Shown in pieces: positions 1 through 8,304 of a stretch of DNA of 64,000 bases. The position numbers and the translations under genes were made by a program. Within the stretch, counting starts at the first letter, position 1. Each line of letters starts with the position of its first letter. Under the pieces are notes generated by a model. It ran no database searches, was not told the DNA's origin, and was given only the letters and a program-made list of their open reading frames with translations. The DNA is from an uncultured Siphonobacter sp. (GTDB taxonomy: Bacteria > Bacteroidota > Bacteroidia > Cytophagales > Spirosomataceae), in contig CAJYIW010000024.1 in NCBI GenBank assembly GCA_913775095.1, positions 372,001-436,000 of the forward strand, written 5' to 3'.

Positions 1-410
1 CAGCCATTGATGAAACGCTCAAGAAAAGTAACCTGGGCCGATTACAGGTGGGATCGCTCGTGAATCTCGAACGCTGCATGCAGGCTAATGGTCGTTTTGA
101 CGGTCACATTGTGCAGGGCCACGTGGATCAGACCGCCCGTTGTACCCGGATTCAGGATGAAAACGGAAGCTGGTTATTTGATTTTGAATACGATACTTCA
201 GCCGGAAATGTGACCGTCGAAAAAGGATCTATCTGTATCAATGGCGTTAGTCTCACGGTTTTTAATTCTGAACCCTCTTCCTTCCGGGTTGCCATTATTC
301 CTTACACCTATACCCACACGACCTTTTCACAATTGAAAGCGGGAGATTCGGTTAATCTGGAATTTGACATTGTGGGTAAATACGTCAAACGTTTGCTGGG
401 ACAAGCCTGA
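1..410 (+). CDS. ribE: Riboflavin synthase, alpha chain (5' end outside window)
   Basis: Converts two molecules of 6,7-dimethyl-8-ribityllumazine into riboflavin and a pyrimidine product, the last step of vitamin B2 synthesis in the cytoplasm. The reading frame is open from base 3, so only the C-terminal 136 residues are present; the family is usually about 200 residues with two repeated lumazine-binding barrels. The end of the first barrel (GSLVNLERCM) and the whole second barrel are visible, including GRFDGHIVQGHVD, the GVSLTV strand and the tail GDSVNLEFDIVGKY. A GTG at base 48 is an internal valine codon, not the start. The gene ends 145 bases before the next gene on the same strand. Confidence 0.93.
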   Translation, partial: AIDETLKKSNLGRLQVGSLVNLERCMQANGRFDGHIVQGHVDQTARCTRIQDENGSWLFDFEYDTSAGNVTVEKGSICINGVSLTVFNSEPSSFRVAIIPYTYTHTTFSQLKAGDSVNLEFDIVGKYVKRLLGQA

Positions 411-554
411 TTGAGTCTCAGAAGGTTACAACAATAATCAAATTTATTATTGTCATATTTCCATTTTTGCCTCTGCGATTCATACATTAGCCCGTTCGTT
501 AACTTCTGTGGAATGACACGAAAGTCCGTTTTAGACTTAATACACTAGCTTATT

Positions 555-1427
555 ATGAATCGCAGAAATTTTCTCCATACCTCCCTGGGTTTTGGAGCTC
601 TTTCCCTGGCGGGTCTTGATGCCCTGGCCGCCACGCAAGCCAAATCAGTAGGTCTGCAACTGTTCACCGTACGTGACGATATTCAGAAACAGGGTATTGA
701 AAAAGTACTGGAACAGGTAGCCAAGCTGGGTTATAAGACCGTAGAAAATTTCGGCTATAATCAGGGTAAGTTCTTTGGCAAGACGCCTGCTGAATATACT
801 AAAATCCTGAAAGACAATGGCTTGACGGCGTTTAGCGGTCACTACATGACGGCTCGTTCCACCAAATTTGGAGCGGGCGATGGCTTAACTAAAAACTGGG
901 ACAAAGCCGTTGACGATGCCGCAGCGATCGGTCAGAAATACGCGGTTCTGGCCTACCTCGTAGACGATGAGCGTTCAGCGGAAGATTATAAGGAATTATT
1001 CGGAATCCTGAATAAAAGTTCAGAAACAGCCAAAAAGGCTGGGTTGATCATGGGTTACCACAACCATGATTTTGAGTTCACGCAAAAAATTGACGGCGAA
1101 AAACCGTATGATTTATTGCTGAAGAACACGCCGATACAAATGGAAATGGATTTATACTGGGTAGCAAAAGCCGGAGAAAAACCAGCGGAATATTTTGCCA
1201 AGTATCCCGGTCGTTTCCCCTTATGGCACGTGAAAGACATGGCGAAAACTCCTCAGCAGGAATTCGCTGAAGTGGGTACCGGCAGCATTGACTTCGGAGC
1301 TATCTTTAAACATGCCAAAAAAGCTGGCCTCAAGCAGTATTTCGTCGAGCAGGACGTTTGCAAACGTCCTCCGCTGGAATGCATCAAAACCAGCATTGAT
1401 AATATTCAGAAAGCCAAGTGGGGATGA
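555..1427 (+). CDS. Exported sugar phosphate isomerase/epimerase (TIM barrel)
   Basis: Belongs to the xylose-isomerase-like TIM-barrel family, which interconverts sugars or polyols using a divalent metal; the substrate is unknown. The N-terminus has an Arg-Arg signal (MNRRNF, hydrophobic stretch to about residue 25, DALAA), so the folded protein is probably exported by the Tat pathway. Barrel features are GLQLFTVRDD near residue 33, the metal-site strand GYHNHDFEF, MEMDLYW and WHVKDM. Its length of 290 residues is normal for exported members. A strong terminator follows directly, so it may be a single-gene unit. A second Tat-type TIM-barrel gene lies at 8755, related in family but not a close copy. 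Confidence 0.85.
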   Translation: MNRRNFLHTSLGFGALSLAGLDALAATQAKSVGLQLFTVRDDIQKQGIEKVLEQVAKLGYKTVENFGYNQGKFFGKTPAEYTKILKDNGLTAFSGHYMTARSTKFGAGDGLTKNWDKAVDDAAAIGQKYAVLAYLVDDERSAEDYKELFGILNKSSETAKKAGLIMGYHNHDFEFTQKIDGEKPYDLLLKNTPIQMEMDLYWVAKAGEKPAEYFAKYPGRFPLWHVKDMAKTPQQEFAEVGTGSIDFGAIFKHAKKAGLKQYFVEQDVCKRPPLECIKTSIDNIQKAKWG

Positions 1428-1448
1428 TCCCGAGAAGTTTTTATGACT

Positions 1449-1490
1449 AAAAAAACAGTCGGATGTCTCAAAGCATCCGACTGTTTTTTT
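1449..1490 (+). terminator. Rho-independent terminator after the sugar isomerase gene
   Basis: Perfect 15-base stem (1451-1465 with 1474-1488), 8-base loop, ending in a run of T. It lies 22 bases after the stop codon at 1427. Confidence 0.9.
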
Positions 1491-1714
1491 TATAGACTTA
1501 TTAATCGTCTACAATTTATAATTGGATGGTCATCTACAAAAAGCTCATGTAAATCCTGATAACCAATCGTTTGCCAGACTGTCATCTCCAACGTAGTGAG
1601 AGAACTTCTGTGAGGCGGGCTTTAGGTTATTAATGATAGTTAATATCCTGTCCTGTCTCAAACGCTGCGAGAGCCCTGTTTACGGTCTTCCTATTTTAAG
1701 ACGGACTCTTACCA

Positions 1715-2131
1715 TCACTCCTCATCCAGCTGATCTTTCTTTTCCCACATCGCCCGAAACGTGGGTGCCATGTATAGCATTTCATTCACTTTGCTGCGGG
1801 CGGCATGAAAAAGGTGGTAATTGAAGCCGTGATCCATAATCTGATCGAGTACGTATTCCAGCTGAATCATCTCCCGAATGTTCACTGAAAAATCGCGGAT
1901 GATATACATACTAAACCCCCGGTCTGCTTCATCGGCAAAGTAAAAAGCCAGACAAAAATCCTGATTGGCCAGAAAAGAAGTTACCTGGCTGACGGAAAAG
2001 TCCTGCATCATTTTTCCATGATCGACTAAGGCATCAATGATCTCCTCATCATCATTCGTGATATAAAAATTCGGCGTAAGGTTCCGGGAAATTTTTTCCA
2101 GAACGGGCCGTATGCCGGATGGATGTGCCAT
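1715..2131 (-). CDS. Conserved-looking hypothetical protein, 138 residues
   Basis: I do not recognise this family. The protein is acidic and soluble-looking, with no signal peptide or membrane segment. It begins MAHPSGIRP and has a helical middle containing REMIQLEYVLDQIMDHGFNYHLFH. The reading frame fills the space after the kdsA terminator and has codon use like its neighbours, which supports a real gene. ORFs on the opposite strand here are shorter and overlap it. It reads leftward downstream of kdsA but is separated from it by a terminator, so it probably has its own promoter in the interval 2132-2165. Confidence 0.6.
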   Translation of the reverse strand: MAHPSGIRPVLEKISRNLTPNFYITNDDEEIIDALVDHGKMMQDFSVSQVTSFLANQDFCLAFYFADEADRGFSMYIIRDFSVNIREMIQLEYVLDQIMDHGFNYHLFHAARSKVNEMLYMAPTFRAMWEKKDQLDEE

Positions 2132-2165
2132 AGACGTACCGTTTTCTTAAGAATGAACTCCGCAT

Positions 2166-2196
2166 AAAAAAACCTCGGAGCAGGCTCCGAGGTTTC
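2166..2196 (-). terminator. Terminator of kdsA
   Basis: The stem AAACCTCGGAGC pairs with GCTCCGAGGTTT around 2170-2195. On the minus strand it is followed by a run of seven T. It lies 40 bases downstream of the kdsA stop. Confidence 0.85.
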
Positions 2197-2236
2197 AGGA
2201 TTTCTGACCCAGGGAGTCAGAAAACGTTCAAAATTG

Positions 2237-3088
2237 TTATGCCAGTTCGGGTAACGAGTTACGATACTTGACCTCTACGGCGTGCAATTCAATCAGGGGT
2301 TTCAGGAATTCTTCGAGTAAGCTAATGTCCAGCTGGCTGGCTGCATCACACAGAGCTTCGCTGGGACAGGTATGAGCCTCTACAAACAAACCGTCCACAC
2401 CCGCAGCGACACCCGCCCGGGCTAATACCGGAAGGTATTCACGGGCACCCCCTTTAGAATCTTTGGAAGGAATACCGTATTTACGAATCGCGTGCGTCAC
2501 GTCGAACACCACGGGATAACCCGTACGAGCCATGTGATAGAAGCTCCGGGGATCAACGATGAGGTCATTGTAACCGAATGAATACCCGCGTTCCGTCAGG
2601 ATAATCTGATCGTTACCGGCATCTTCAATTTTCTTCACCGGATGCTTCATGTTTTCAGGAGCCAGGAACTGACCGTGCTTCACGTTCACCACCCGACCCG
2701 TCTGAGCGGCGGCAACCGTCAGCGTAGTCTGCATACACAGATACGCGGGGATTTGGAGTACGTCTACCACGTCGGCTACGGGAGCGGCCTGATCGGGGTA
2801 ATGAATATCCGTTAAAAGTGGGAAGCCGAATTGCTCCTTTACTTTCGCCAGAATTTTGATACCGGCATCCAGACCAGGACCTGAATAATAATCCAGACTT
2901 GAGCGGTTATCTTTCTGGAAAGACGATTTGTAAATGATTTTGATATTCAGACGTTCCGAGATCTCTTTGAGTTTCTCGGCAACGGTCATCATGATTTTTT
3001 CGTCTTCAATAACGCAGGGACCAGAGATCAGAAACAACTCGTCTGACCCACACTCGATATCCCCAACGCGAACAATTTTTTGTGACAT
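2237..3088 (-). CDS. kdsA: 3-deoxy-8-phosphooctulonate (KDO-8-phosphate) synthase
   Basis: Condenses phosphoenolpyruvate with arabinose 5-phosphate to give KDO-8-phosphate, the precursor of the KDO sugar of LPS inner core. Visible motifs are SGPCVIED (residues 22-29), KSSFQKDNRSS, GPGLDAGI, LLTDIHYPDQA, VNVKHGQFLAPENM, LTERGYSFGYNDLIVD and VEAHTCPSEA. The Cys at residue 25 takes the position that is Asn in the metal-independent E. coli enzyme, so this looks like the metal-dependent type (inference from family knowledge). Length 283 is normal. Together with gmhA at 36247 it indicates an LPS outer membrane. Confidence 0.95.
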   Translation of the reverse strand: MSQKIVRVGDIECGSDELFLISGPCVIEDEKIMMTVAEKLKEISERLNIKIIYKSSFQKDNRSSLDYYSGPGLDAGIKILAKVKEQFGFPLLTDIHYPDQAAPVADVVDVLQIPAYLCMQTTLTVAAAQTGRVVNVKHGQFLAPENMKHPVKKIEDAGNDQIILTERGYSFGYNDLIVDPRSFYHMARTGYPVVFDVTHAIRKYGIPSKDSKGGAREYLPVLARAGVAAGVDGLFVEAHTCPSEALCDAASQLDISLLEEFLKPLIELHAVEVKYRNSLPELA

Positions 3089-3145
3089 GATTTTCTTGCT
3101 AAAACGGAATCTTCATTAATGAAATTCAAAAAGAAAATGCTGAGG

Positions 3146-3518
3146 CTAAGAATCAGTTTTTTCTCCTGAATGAATAACGCGGGCCACTTTTTCGGTCAAA
3201 ACAATAAAGTGCTTTTGCGTTATGGGCTCATGGAAAGTCTTCAAAAAGGCTTCCAATATCTTAATTTTGTTAGCGGAGCGTTCATCTTCCAATCGTAATA
3301 AGATCACTCCACAATGTGGTCTTTTTTCTTTAAAAAATCAGCTCCTCAAAGTCCCGATCGTTAGTTACTACAATGAGATTATTCTTTGTAGCATAATCAA
3401 GAACCTGGGTATCTTTCCAGCCGGGTGACTGATCAGCTACTGAATAAGCTTCGTAACTTTGGCTCAATATCCATCTGGCAACTCCGGAGCCCGTACATTC
3501 GTCAATAATAAAACGCAT
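3146..3518 (-). pseudogene. DUF5615 PIN-like toxin, frameshifted at a T6 run
   Basis: The first 62 codons (3518 to 3330) encode a DUF5615 PIN-like nuclease domain with acidic residues D6, D41, D54 and D56 (IIDECTG, VVTNDRDFEEL), then stop at TAA. Shifting +1 at the run of six T (coding strand of 3332-3337) keeps the frame open to a TAG at 3146-3148. It then reads IFKEKRPHCGVILLRL, EDERSANKIKILEAF and HFIVLTEKVARV, which is the expected C-terminal half of this family. The restored protein would be 123 residues, the normal size. Deleting one T repairs it exactly. It overlaps the DUF433 antitoxin by TGATG. It may be a decayed toxin, a phase-variable gene, a sequencing error or a +1 recoding site (UUU UAA A); the sequence alone cannot decide. 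Confidence 0.8.
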
Positions 3519-3751
3519 CAGGCCGCTGTAAAAACGAAATCAGTCGAATTCAAAGCATTTGCGGCAAATTCCAGACAAGCCCGAATGTCTTCATCGGTAA
3601 CATAGGGATACTCTTCTCTTATTTCTTCGAAATTTGCTCCACTTGCTAAAAGACCAACTATAAACTGCACCGAAAGACGAGTTCCCTTGATGACTGGTTT
3701 ACCTGCTAATACTTCTGCATTAATCTCGATACGATTTAGTAGCGATTTCAT
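3518..3751 (-). CDS. DUF433 antitoxin-like protein
   Basis: A small DUF433 protein of 77 residues with a winged-helix-like DNA-binding fold. Recognition rests on the family hallmarks AGKPVIKGTRLSVQFIVGLLASG, read here as separate blocks (GKPVIKGTR, then VGLLASGAN), and EEYPYVTDEDIRACLEFA. DUF433 proteins are commonly encoded just upstream of DUF5615 PIN-like proteins as predicted type II antitoxins, and here the stop overlaps the start of the DUF5615 gene by TGATG. The antitoxin is intact while the partner is frameshifted, the pattern expected if the toxin has been silenced. No signal peptide or membrane segment is seen. Confidence 0.85.
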   Translation of the reverse strand: MKSLLNRIEINAEVLAGKPVIKGTRLSVQFIVGLLASGANFEEIREEYPYVTDEDIRACLEFAANALNSTDFVFTAA

Positions 3752-3864
3752 AAGACTACAATTTTGAAAATCTTTCGACGATTCTTCGCAAAGTTAAGGA
3801 AAAGCCTTCAGGATTAATCTTTGTTTTCCAATCTTCACTACATACTCAACGCGAAGGCAAACCT

Positions 3865-4359
3865 TCAGGCCTGTATCTTCTCTACTTCACTCCTTCTCAG
3901 TTCTACGAAATCAAAGTCATAGGCATGTTTTTCATCTGCTTCATGCTCTTCCCGACTTACCTCTACCCATTCAGCCGAATCCAGCTTGGGAAAAAACGCA
4001 TCCCCCTCCACAGTAGTATGGACTTCGGTCAGGTGAATGATATCGGTTAGCGGTAAGGCCTGATTATATATTTCAGCCCCGCCTATGACGTACACATCGG
4101 CAGCCTTTTGAATAGCTTCTTCCAGCGAAGTAACCACTACACAACCTTCCGCCTGATACGCCGGATTTCGGGTAATGATTACATTGGTGCGGTTAGGTAA
4201 CGGTTTACCAATGGACTCATACGTTTTGCGTCCCATGACGATGGTATGACCCGTGGTGATCTTTTTAAATTGCTTCAGGTCATTCGGTAAATGCCAGATC
4301 AGCTGGTTATCCTTCCCAATAGCCCCATTCTCAGCTACGGCCACGACTAGATGTACCAT
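3865..4359 (-). CDS. folA: Dihydrofolate reductase
   Basis: Reduces dihydrofolate to tetrahydrofolate with NADPH, supplying one-carbon carriers for thymidylate, purine and formyl-methionine synthesis; fmt, a consumer of formyl-tetrahydrofolate, lies 1.6 kb away. Motifs are AVAENGAIGKDN, WHLPNDLK (catalytic acid Asp in the LPxD context), VMGRKTYESIG, RTNVIITR, YVIGGAEIYNQAL and the C-terminal YDFDFVELRR. The 164 residues match chromosomal enzymes. It lies downstream of sdaA with a long inverted repeat between them, so the two may share a transcript. Confidence 0.96.
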   Translation of the reverse strand: MVHLVVAVAENGAIGKDNQLIWHLPNDLKQFKKITTGHTIVMGRKTYESIGKPLPNRTNVIITRNPAYQAEGCVVVTSLEEAIQKAADVYVIGGAEIYNQALPLTDIIHLTEVHTTVEGDAFFPKLDSAEWVEVSREEHEADEKHAYDFDFVELRRSEVEKIQA

Positions 4360-4376
4360 ATGTTGTTTTGAGTTTT

Positions 4377-4431
4377 GAGTTTTGGGTTTTGGGTTTTAAC
4401 TCTAAACATATAAACCCAAAACCCAAAACTC
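4377..4431. repeat. 20-bp inverted repeat between sdaA and folA
   Basis: Bases 4377-4396 are a perfect inverted copy of 4412-4431, with a 15-base loop. The arms are built from alternating TTTTGGG/TTTTGAG units. The right arm ends 2 bases from the sdaA stop codon. No T run follows on the minus strand, so a simple terminator is not obvious; RNA stabilisation or processing is possible. Similar repeats lie at 57841 and 59305. Confidence 0.8.
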
Positions 4432-4433
4432 CA

Positions 4434-5783
4434 TTAACATTCCGTCATGCTCAGGGCCAGCCCGGCTTCGGAGGTTTCTTTGTATTTTTGAGACATGTCC
4501 CGGCCCGTGGCCCGCATGACTTTCAGGACACTGTCCAGGGATATTTTCTGATACGAGGCATCGCTGGAAAGGGCCAGTAAATAGGCATTGTAAGCCTTAA
4601 CTGCTCCCATCGCATTGCGTTCAATGCAGGGAATCTGGACGTAACCGCCAATGGGGTCGCAGGTCATGCCCAGGTGGTGCTCAATGCCGATTTCAGCGGC
4701 CGCTTCTACCTGATTAATGCTTCCACCCGCCGCATAGACCAGCATGGCCGCTCCCATCGCCGAAGCCGAGCCAATTTCACCCATACAGCCCATTTCGGCT
4801 CCTGAAATACTGGCGTTGTGTTTGACCAGGAAACCAACCGCCGCCGCCGCCAGCATACCCTCCCGCATTTTTTGAGGCGAGTAGTGAAAGTGGTGTTTCA
4901 TCAGATAGGTAAGTCCCGGAAAAACGCCCGAGGCTCCCGAGGTTGGAGCAGTCACCACAATACTTCCGGCTGCGTTTTCTTCCGAAGCCGCCAGGCAGTA
5001 GGCATTCAGAAACATCAGAAAACTATCGGACGTTAAGGAGTGCTTTTTGGCCTGTTCGTAAACGGCCGGAGCTTTTCTTTTCAACTGGATTTTTCCGGGT
5101 AAGTTACCCTTGGTCCTCAGGCCGCGTTTGACGGCCTTTTCCATGGCTTCCAGAATAAAATCAAGCTTGCGATTGATTTCCTTTTCACTTAAGCCCGTCA
5201 ATGATTTTTCATTCTCAATCATCAGTGCGGCCAGCGTCAGCCCTGAACTTTTGATCTGTTGCTTCAGCTCGTCCATGTGCTCGTAAGGAAAACGCGGCTG
5301 CGTATCGCGGGTGCCTTCCATCGGCTGACCTTTTCGCTGAATAAAGCCCCCTCCGACTGAATAGTATTCATGTTCCAGCAAGACGTTATGCTCGCCATCG
5401 GTCAGCTTGAGGATCATGGTATTGGGGTGAGGAAAATCCGTCTTGCCCCGATGATACGTAAAATCTTTTTCTCCAACCCAGAGGCCCTGGAGGGGTAACT
5501 CATAGTGTTGCTCGGGACTTTTCATCAGATCCAGCAGAGCCTTCGGATCCACCGTATCGGGCAACCAGCCCAGTAGTCCTCCCAGAATAGCTTTATCCGT
5601 TCCATGCCCTTTTCCGGTCGCCGACAATGAGCCGTACAGATGAATTTCAACGTACTGGCCCGGCTGCGGATGATTTTTAATCTCCCGCAAAAAATCGTAG
5701 GCAGCCTTCATGGGCCCGATGGTATGGGAACTGGATGGCCCAGGCCCCACTTTAAATAGGTCAAAAACAGAGGTCGTAATCAT
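4434..5783 (-). CDS. sdaA: L-serine ammonia-lyase (iron-sulfur)
   Basis: Deaminates L-serine to pyruvate and ammonia using a 4Fe-4S cluster. It is a single-chain enzyme with the beta domain first (SVFDLFKVGPGPSSSHTIGPM) and the alpha domain second. Likely cluster cysteines lie in GCMGEIGSASAM and in MTCDPIGGYVQ/IPCIERNAMGA. The ATG at 5783 is preferred because MITTSVFDLFKVG is where family members begin; the frame is open 14 codons further upstream. That gives 449 residues, near the usual 455. The gene is preceded by about 150 bases without coding signal before fmt. Confidence 0.94.
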   Translation of the reverse strand: MITTSVFDLFKVGPGPSSSHTIGPMKAAYDFLREIKNHPQPGQYVEIHLYGSLSATGKGHGTDKAILGGLLGWLPDTVDPKALLDLMKSPEQHYELPLQGLWVGEKDFTYHRGKTDFPHPNTMILKLTDGEHNVLLEHEYYSVGGGFIQRKGQPMEGTRDTQPRFPYEHMDELKQQIKSSGLTLAALMIENEKSLTGLSEKEINRKLDFILEAMEKAVKRGLRTKGNLPGKIQLKRKAPAVYEQAKKHSLTSDSFLMFLNAYCLAASEENAAGSIVVTAPTSGASGVFPGLTYLMKHHFHYSPQKMREGMLAAAAVGFLVKHNASISGAEMGCMGEIGSASAMGAAMLVYAAGGSINQVEAAAEIGIEHHLGMTCDPIGGYVQIPCIERNAMGAVKAYNAYLLALSSDASYQKISLDSVLKVMRATGRDMSQKYKETSEAGLALSMTEC

Positions 5784-5930
5784 GGCGGTTCGCCGCTTAT
5801 TTATAGATGCTGATGAAGAATACAACTAACTTTCAGGTAATAAAGGATCCTTTCCTGAATATAAACTCTGATTATTCAACTTTTCAGAAATACATTCTTT
5901 AGTACCTGATATGAACCCGCCAAACCGTGC

Positions 5931-6845
5931 TTAAAGTTTCCCCTGCATCCCCCGCAAAAACTCTTCGATACCCATGCGTTTCTTCCCTTCCAGTTGTAAC
6001 TCGTCGATGGAGAGCCAGCCGTTCTGCGTCCTGAACTGCAAATAGGTTTTATGATCCGTACGATACGTTCCCGGCTCGGCTGTTTCAGTTACTTCAGCGA
6101 GGGAAGCCCGGTACACTTTGCAGGTTTTGCCGAGCAGAGTCGTCCAGGCAGCGGGATAGGGCGACAACCCACGAATGTGGTTACGCACCCGTTCGGATGA
6201 ACTAGTCCAGTCAATTTCGCAGGTTTCGCGGAAGATCTTGGGAGCCATTTTAATCTCTTCCGCTTCCGATTGCGGAATCTGTGGATACTGGCCGGATTCA
6301 ATCGCCCGTACGGTTTTTAATACCAGCGTTCCTCCCAGATTCATCAATCGTTCATACACTTCACCGACGGTATCTTCGGAAGAGATGGGTTCTTTTTCCT
6401 GAAAAATCAGTGGGCCCGTATCAATCTCATGTTGCAGAAAGAACGTTGTCACCCCCGTTTCCGTTTCGCCATTCATGATGGCCCAGTTAATGGGAGCCGC
6501 TCCTCGGTACTGGGGTAATAAAGAAGCATGTAAATTAAATGTTCCCAGGGGAGGCATATTCCAGACCACCTCGGGCAACATCCGAAAAGCGACGATTACC
6601 TGTAAATCTGCCTGATAACTTTTCAGTTCTTCCAGAAACTCCGGATTCTTCAGCTTTTCAGGTTGTAATACCGGAATTCCGACGGAAACGGCGTATTGCT
6701 TCACGGGTGATTGATGCAGTTGCTGCCCGCGTCCGGCGGGTTTGTCGGGGGCCGTGACTACGGCTACGACGTTACACTGATTTTCGACCAAAACCCGCAA
6801 GCTTTCGACCGCAAATTCAGGCGTTCCTAAAAATATGATTCGCAT
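5931..6845 (-). CDS. fmt: Methionyl-tRNA formyltransferase
   Basis: Formylates the methionine on initiator tRNA using 10-formyl-tetrahydrofolate. The N-terminal Rossmann-like domain starts MRIIFLGTPEFAVESL. The catalytic region contains FNLHASLLPQYRGAAPINWAI and the SLLPxYRG signature, then GVTTFFLQHEIDTGPL. The C-terminal tRNA-binding barrel includes RNHIRGLSPYPAAWT. The ATG at 6845 is chosen because it begins exactly at the conserved MRIIFLGTP; an upstream in-frame extension to 6917 matches nothing in the family. Length 304. Peptide deformylase, which later removes the formyl group, is at 26753. Confidence 0.95.
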   Translation of the reverse strand: MRIIFLGTPEFAVESLRVLVENQCNVVAVVTAPDKPAGRGQQLHQSPVKQYAVSVGIPVLQPEKLKNPEFLEELKSYQADLQVIVAFRMLPEVVWNMPPLGTFNLHASLLPQYRGAAPINWAIMNGETETGVTTFFLQHEIDTGPLIFQEKEPISSEDTVGEVYERLMNLGGTLVLKTVRAIESGQYPQIPQSEAEEIKMAPKIFRETCEIDWTSSSERVRNHIRGLSPYPAAWTTLLGKTCKVYRASLAEVTETAEPGTYRTDHKTYLQFRTQNGWLSIDELQLEGKKRMGIEEFLRGMQGKL

Positions 6846-6986
6846 ACGTTTCTTTGCCTGTTGTGAAGATAGGTAACGAAAGCTAGGCCAGCTCTTCCTC
6901 ACCGTGCAGGAATACAAACTTAAATACTTTCTGACGTAAGACTCACAGGATTACCTTTTCTACCGGGAAAAGACTTTCTTTTTTTC

Positions 6987-7016
6987 TTGCTTTTGCTGTA
7001 AAATGTGCTAATTTTG
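6987..7016 (+). promoter_or_regulatory. Probable Bacteroidota-type promoter of greA
   Basis: TTG at 6987-6989, 19 bases, then TAATTTTG at 7009-7016. This fits the TTG-N19/21-TAnnTTTG consensus of the Bacteroidota primary sigma factor. Transcription would begin near 7023, about 275 bases upstream of the greA start. Confidence 0.65.
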
Positions 7017-7152
7017 TTCAACCAATTCCTACGAACTCTGTAGGAAAGGAACTTTTCGGCGAGAAGATTGATTCTGCACTCATACCATTGATTTGAGTAA
7101 CCAGGGCGGTCTTGTCACCGTTCTTTTTTTTTGTCATTACGTTAGAAGTATC

Positions 7153-7219
7153 GAAGCACAGGAACACTGAAAAACAGGCTGTTATCTTCCATAACTACCT
7201 GTTTTTTTTCCTGTGCTTC
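7153..7219 (+). repeat. Large hairpin in the greA leader
   Basis: GAAGCACAGGAA (7153-7164) pairs with TTCCTGTGCTTC (7208-7219), and AAAAACAGG (7170-7178) pairs with CCTGTTTTT (7198-7206), giving one long interrupted stem. It sits in the predicted untranslated leader of greA. A regulatory or processing role is only inference. Confidence 0.6.
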
Positions 7220-7297
7220 CTGTTTCTAATTTCATCTAGGGTAGCCGGAGTTAAACGGCTTTTACAAAATTTAACCTATAAATTTAGATTACTGAAT

Positions 7298-7771
7298 ATG
7301 GGAAATATAGCCTATTATACCGAAGAGGGGCTGAATAAGCTAAAAGCGGAATTACACGAACTGAAAACAAAGGGTCGGTCACATATTGCCCATCAGATTG
7401 CTGAAGCTCGCGATAAAGGAGATTTATCAGAGAATGCGGAATACGATGCTGCAAAGGAAGCTCAGGGGCTGCATGAATTGAAGATTAATAAGCTGGAACA
7501 ATTGCTGGCCAACGCCCGCATTCTGGACGAGTCTATCATTGATAGCTCTAAAGTGGCCATCATGTCAACCGTCAAAATTAAAAACAAACGGAGCAATATG
7601 GTAGCAACCTATACCTTAGTTGCTGAAACGGAAGCCGACGTAAAAACGGGCAAGATTTCGGTCCAGTCTCCCATTGGTAAAGGCTTACTGGGCAAACAGG
7701 TAGGCGAATTTGCTGAAATTCTGTTACCCAATGGTAAAGCAGAATTCGAAGTATTGGAAATCAGCCGTTAA
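7298..7771 (+). CDS. greA: Transcription elongation factor GreA
   Basis: Binds the RNA polymerase secondary channel and stimulates transcript cleavage to rescue backtracked complexes. The start at 7298 gives MGNIAYYTEEGLNKLKAELHEL, the normal N-terminus, and 157 residues, the normal length; the frame extends upstream to 7112 but that part is low-complexity and lies inside the leader. Residues 1-75 form the coiled-coil with the acidic tip region DKGDLSENAEYDAAKEAQG. The C-terminal domain ends SPIGKGLLGKQVGEFAEILLPNGK. A promoter-like element lies about 280 bases upstream and a terminator follows, so it looks monocistronic with a long leader. Confidence 0.96.
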   Translation: MGNIAYYTEEGLNKLKAELHELKTKGRSHIAHQIAEARDKGDLSENAEYDAAKEAQGLHELKINKLEQLLANARILDESIIDSSKVAIMSTVKIKNKRSNMVATYTLVAETEADVKTGKISVQSPIGKGLLGKQVGEFAEILLPNGKAEFEVLEISR

Positions 7772-7791
7772 TTGTACGGATACTCATACTG

Positions 7792-7825
7792 ACGAGGCCC
7801 AACGTACTGTTGGGCCTCGTTTTTT
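7792..7825 (+). terminator. Terminator of greA
   Basis: Perfect 12-base stem (ACGAGGCCCAAC with GTTGGGCCTCGT), 5-base loop, followed by TTTTTT. It begins 20 bases after the greA stop. Confidence 0.92.
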
Positions 7826-7907
7826 ATGGCTGTTCTGTTATTTCTGAGTATCTTCTCCTTATTTTTGAAATTCTGGTGATGCTTTATCATCCCTAAACAT
7901 TTGACGC

Positions 7908-8303
7908 ATGGCTTCTATTTTCACCCGAATCATTCAGGGAGAAATCCCCGCTCATATCGTATACGAAGACGATCAGTTTATTGCTTTCCTGGACGTTTCT
8001 CCGCTGGTTCCGGGACATACCCTGGTTGTTCCTAAAAAAGAAGTCGACTATATCTTTGATCTTGACGAAGAGACCCTAAGTGGCTTGATGCTGGTAGCCA
8101 GAAAAATTGCCCCGGCCATTAAAAAAGCCTGTCCCTGCCTGCGGTTGGGCGTAACGGTCATTGGGCTGGAAGTGCCGCATACCCATGTTCACCTGGTACC
8201 GATGCAATCCATGCGGGATATGAATTTTGCGAACCCCAAGCTTCAGCTGCCTGCCGAGGAAATGTCAGCTATTGCCGATCGAATCAAGGCTAATCTGAAT
8301 TAA
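7908..8303 (+). CDS. HIT family nucleotide hydrolase/transferase
   Basis: A histidine-triad protein of the HINT branch, a cytoplasmic dimer that hydrolyses purine nucleoside phosphoramidates or related adducts. The triad HTHVH is at residues 91-95 within VPHTHVHLVPM. The N-terminus SIFTRIIQGEIPAHIVYEDD and the strand FLDVSPLVPGHTLVVPKKE are typical. The C-terminus MNFANPKLQLP is the usual form in Bacteroidota. Length 131. The following YciI gene starts one base after its stop, so the two are very probably co-transcribed. Confidence 0.93.
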   Translation: MASIFTRIIQGEIPAHIVYEDDQFIAFLDVSPLVPGHTLVVPKKEVDYIFDLDEETLSGLMLVARKIAPAIKKACPCLRLGVTVIGLEVPHTHVHLVPMQSMRDMNFANPKLQLPAEEMSAIADRIKANLN

Positions 8304-8304
8304 T

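Noticed and set aside
3222-3428. Plus-strand ORF of 68 residues
   Set aside because: It lies antisense to the frameshifted DUF5615 gene, whose second half is clearly conserved.
7112-7297. N-terminal extension of GreA with hydrophobic segments
   Set aside because: Low-complexity translation of T-rich leader; GreA starts at 7298 with the normal length.
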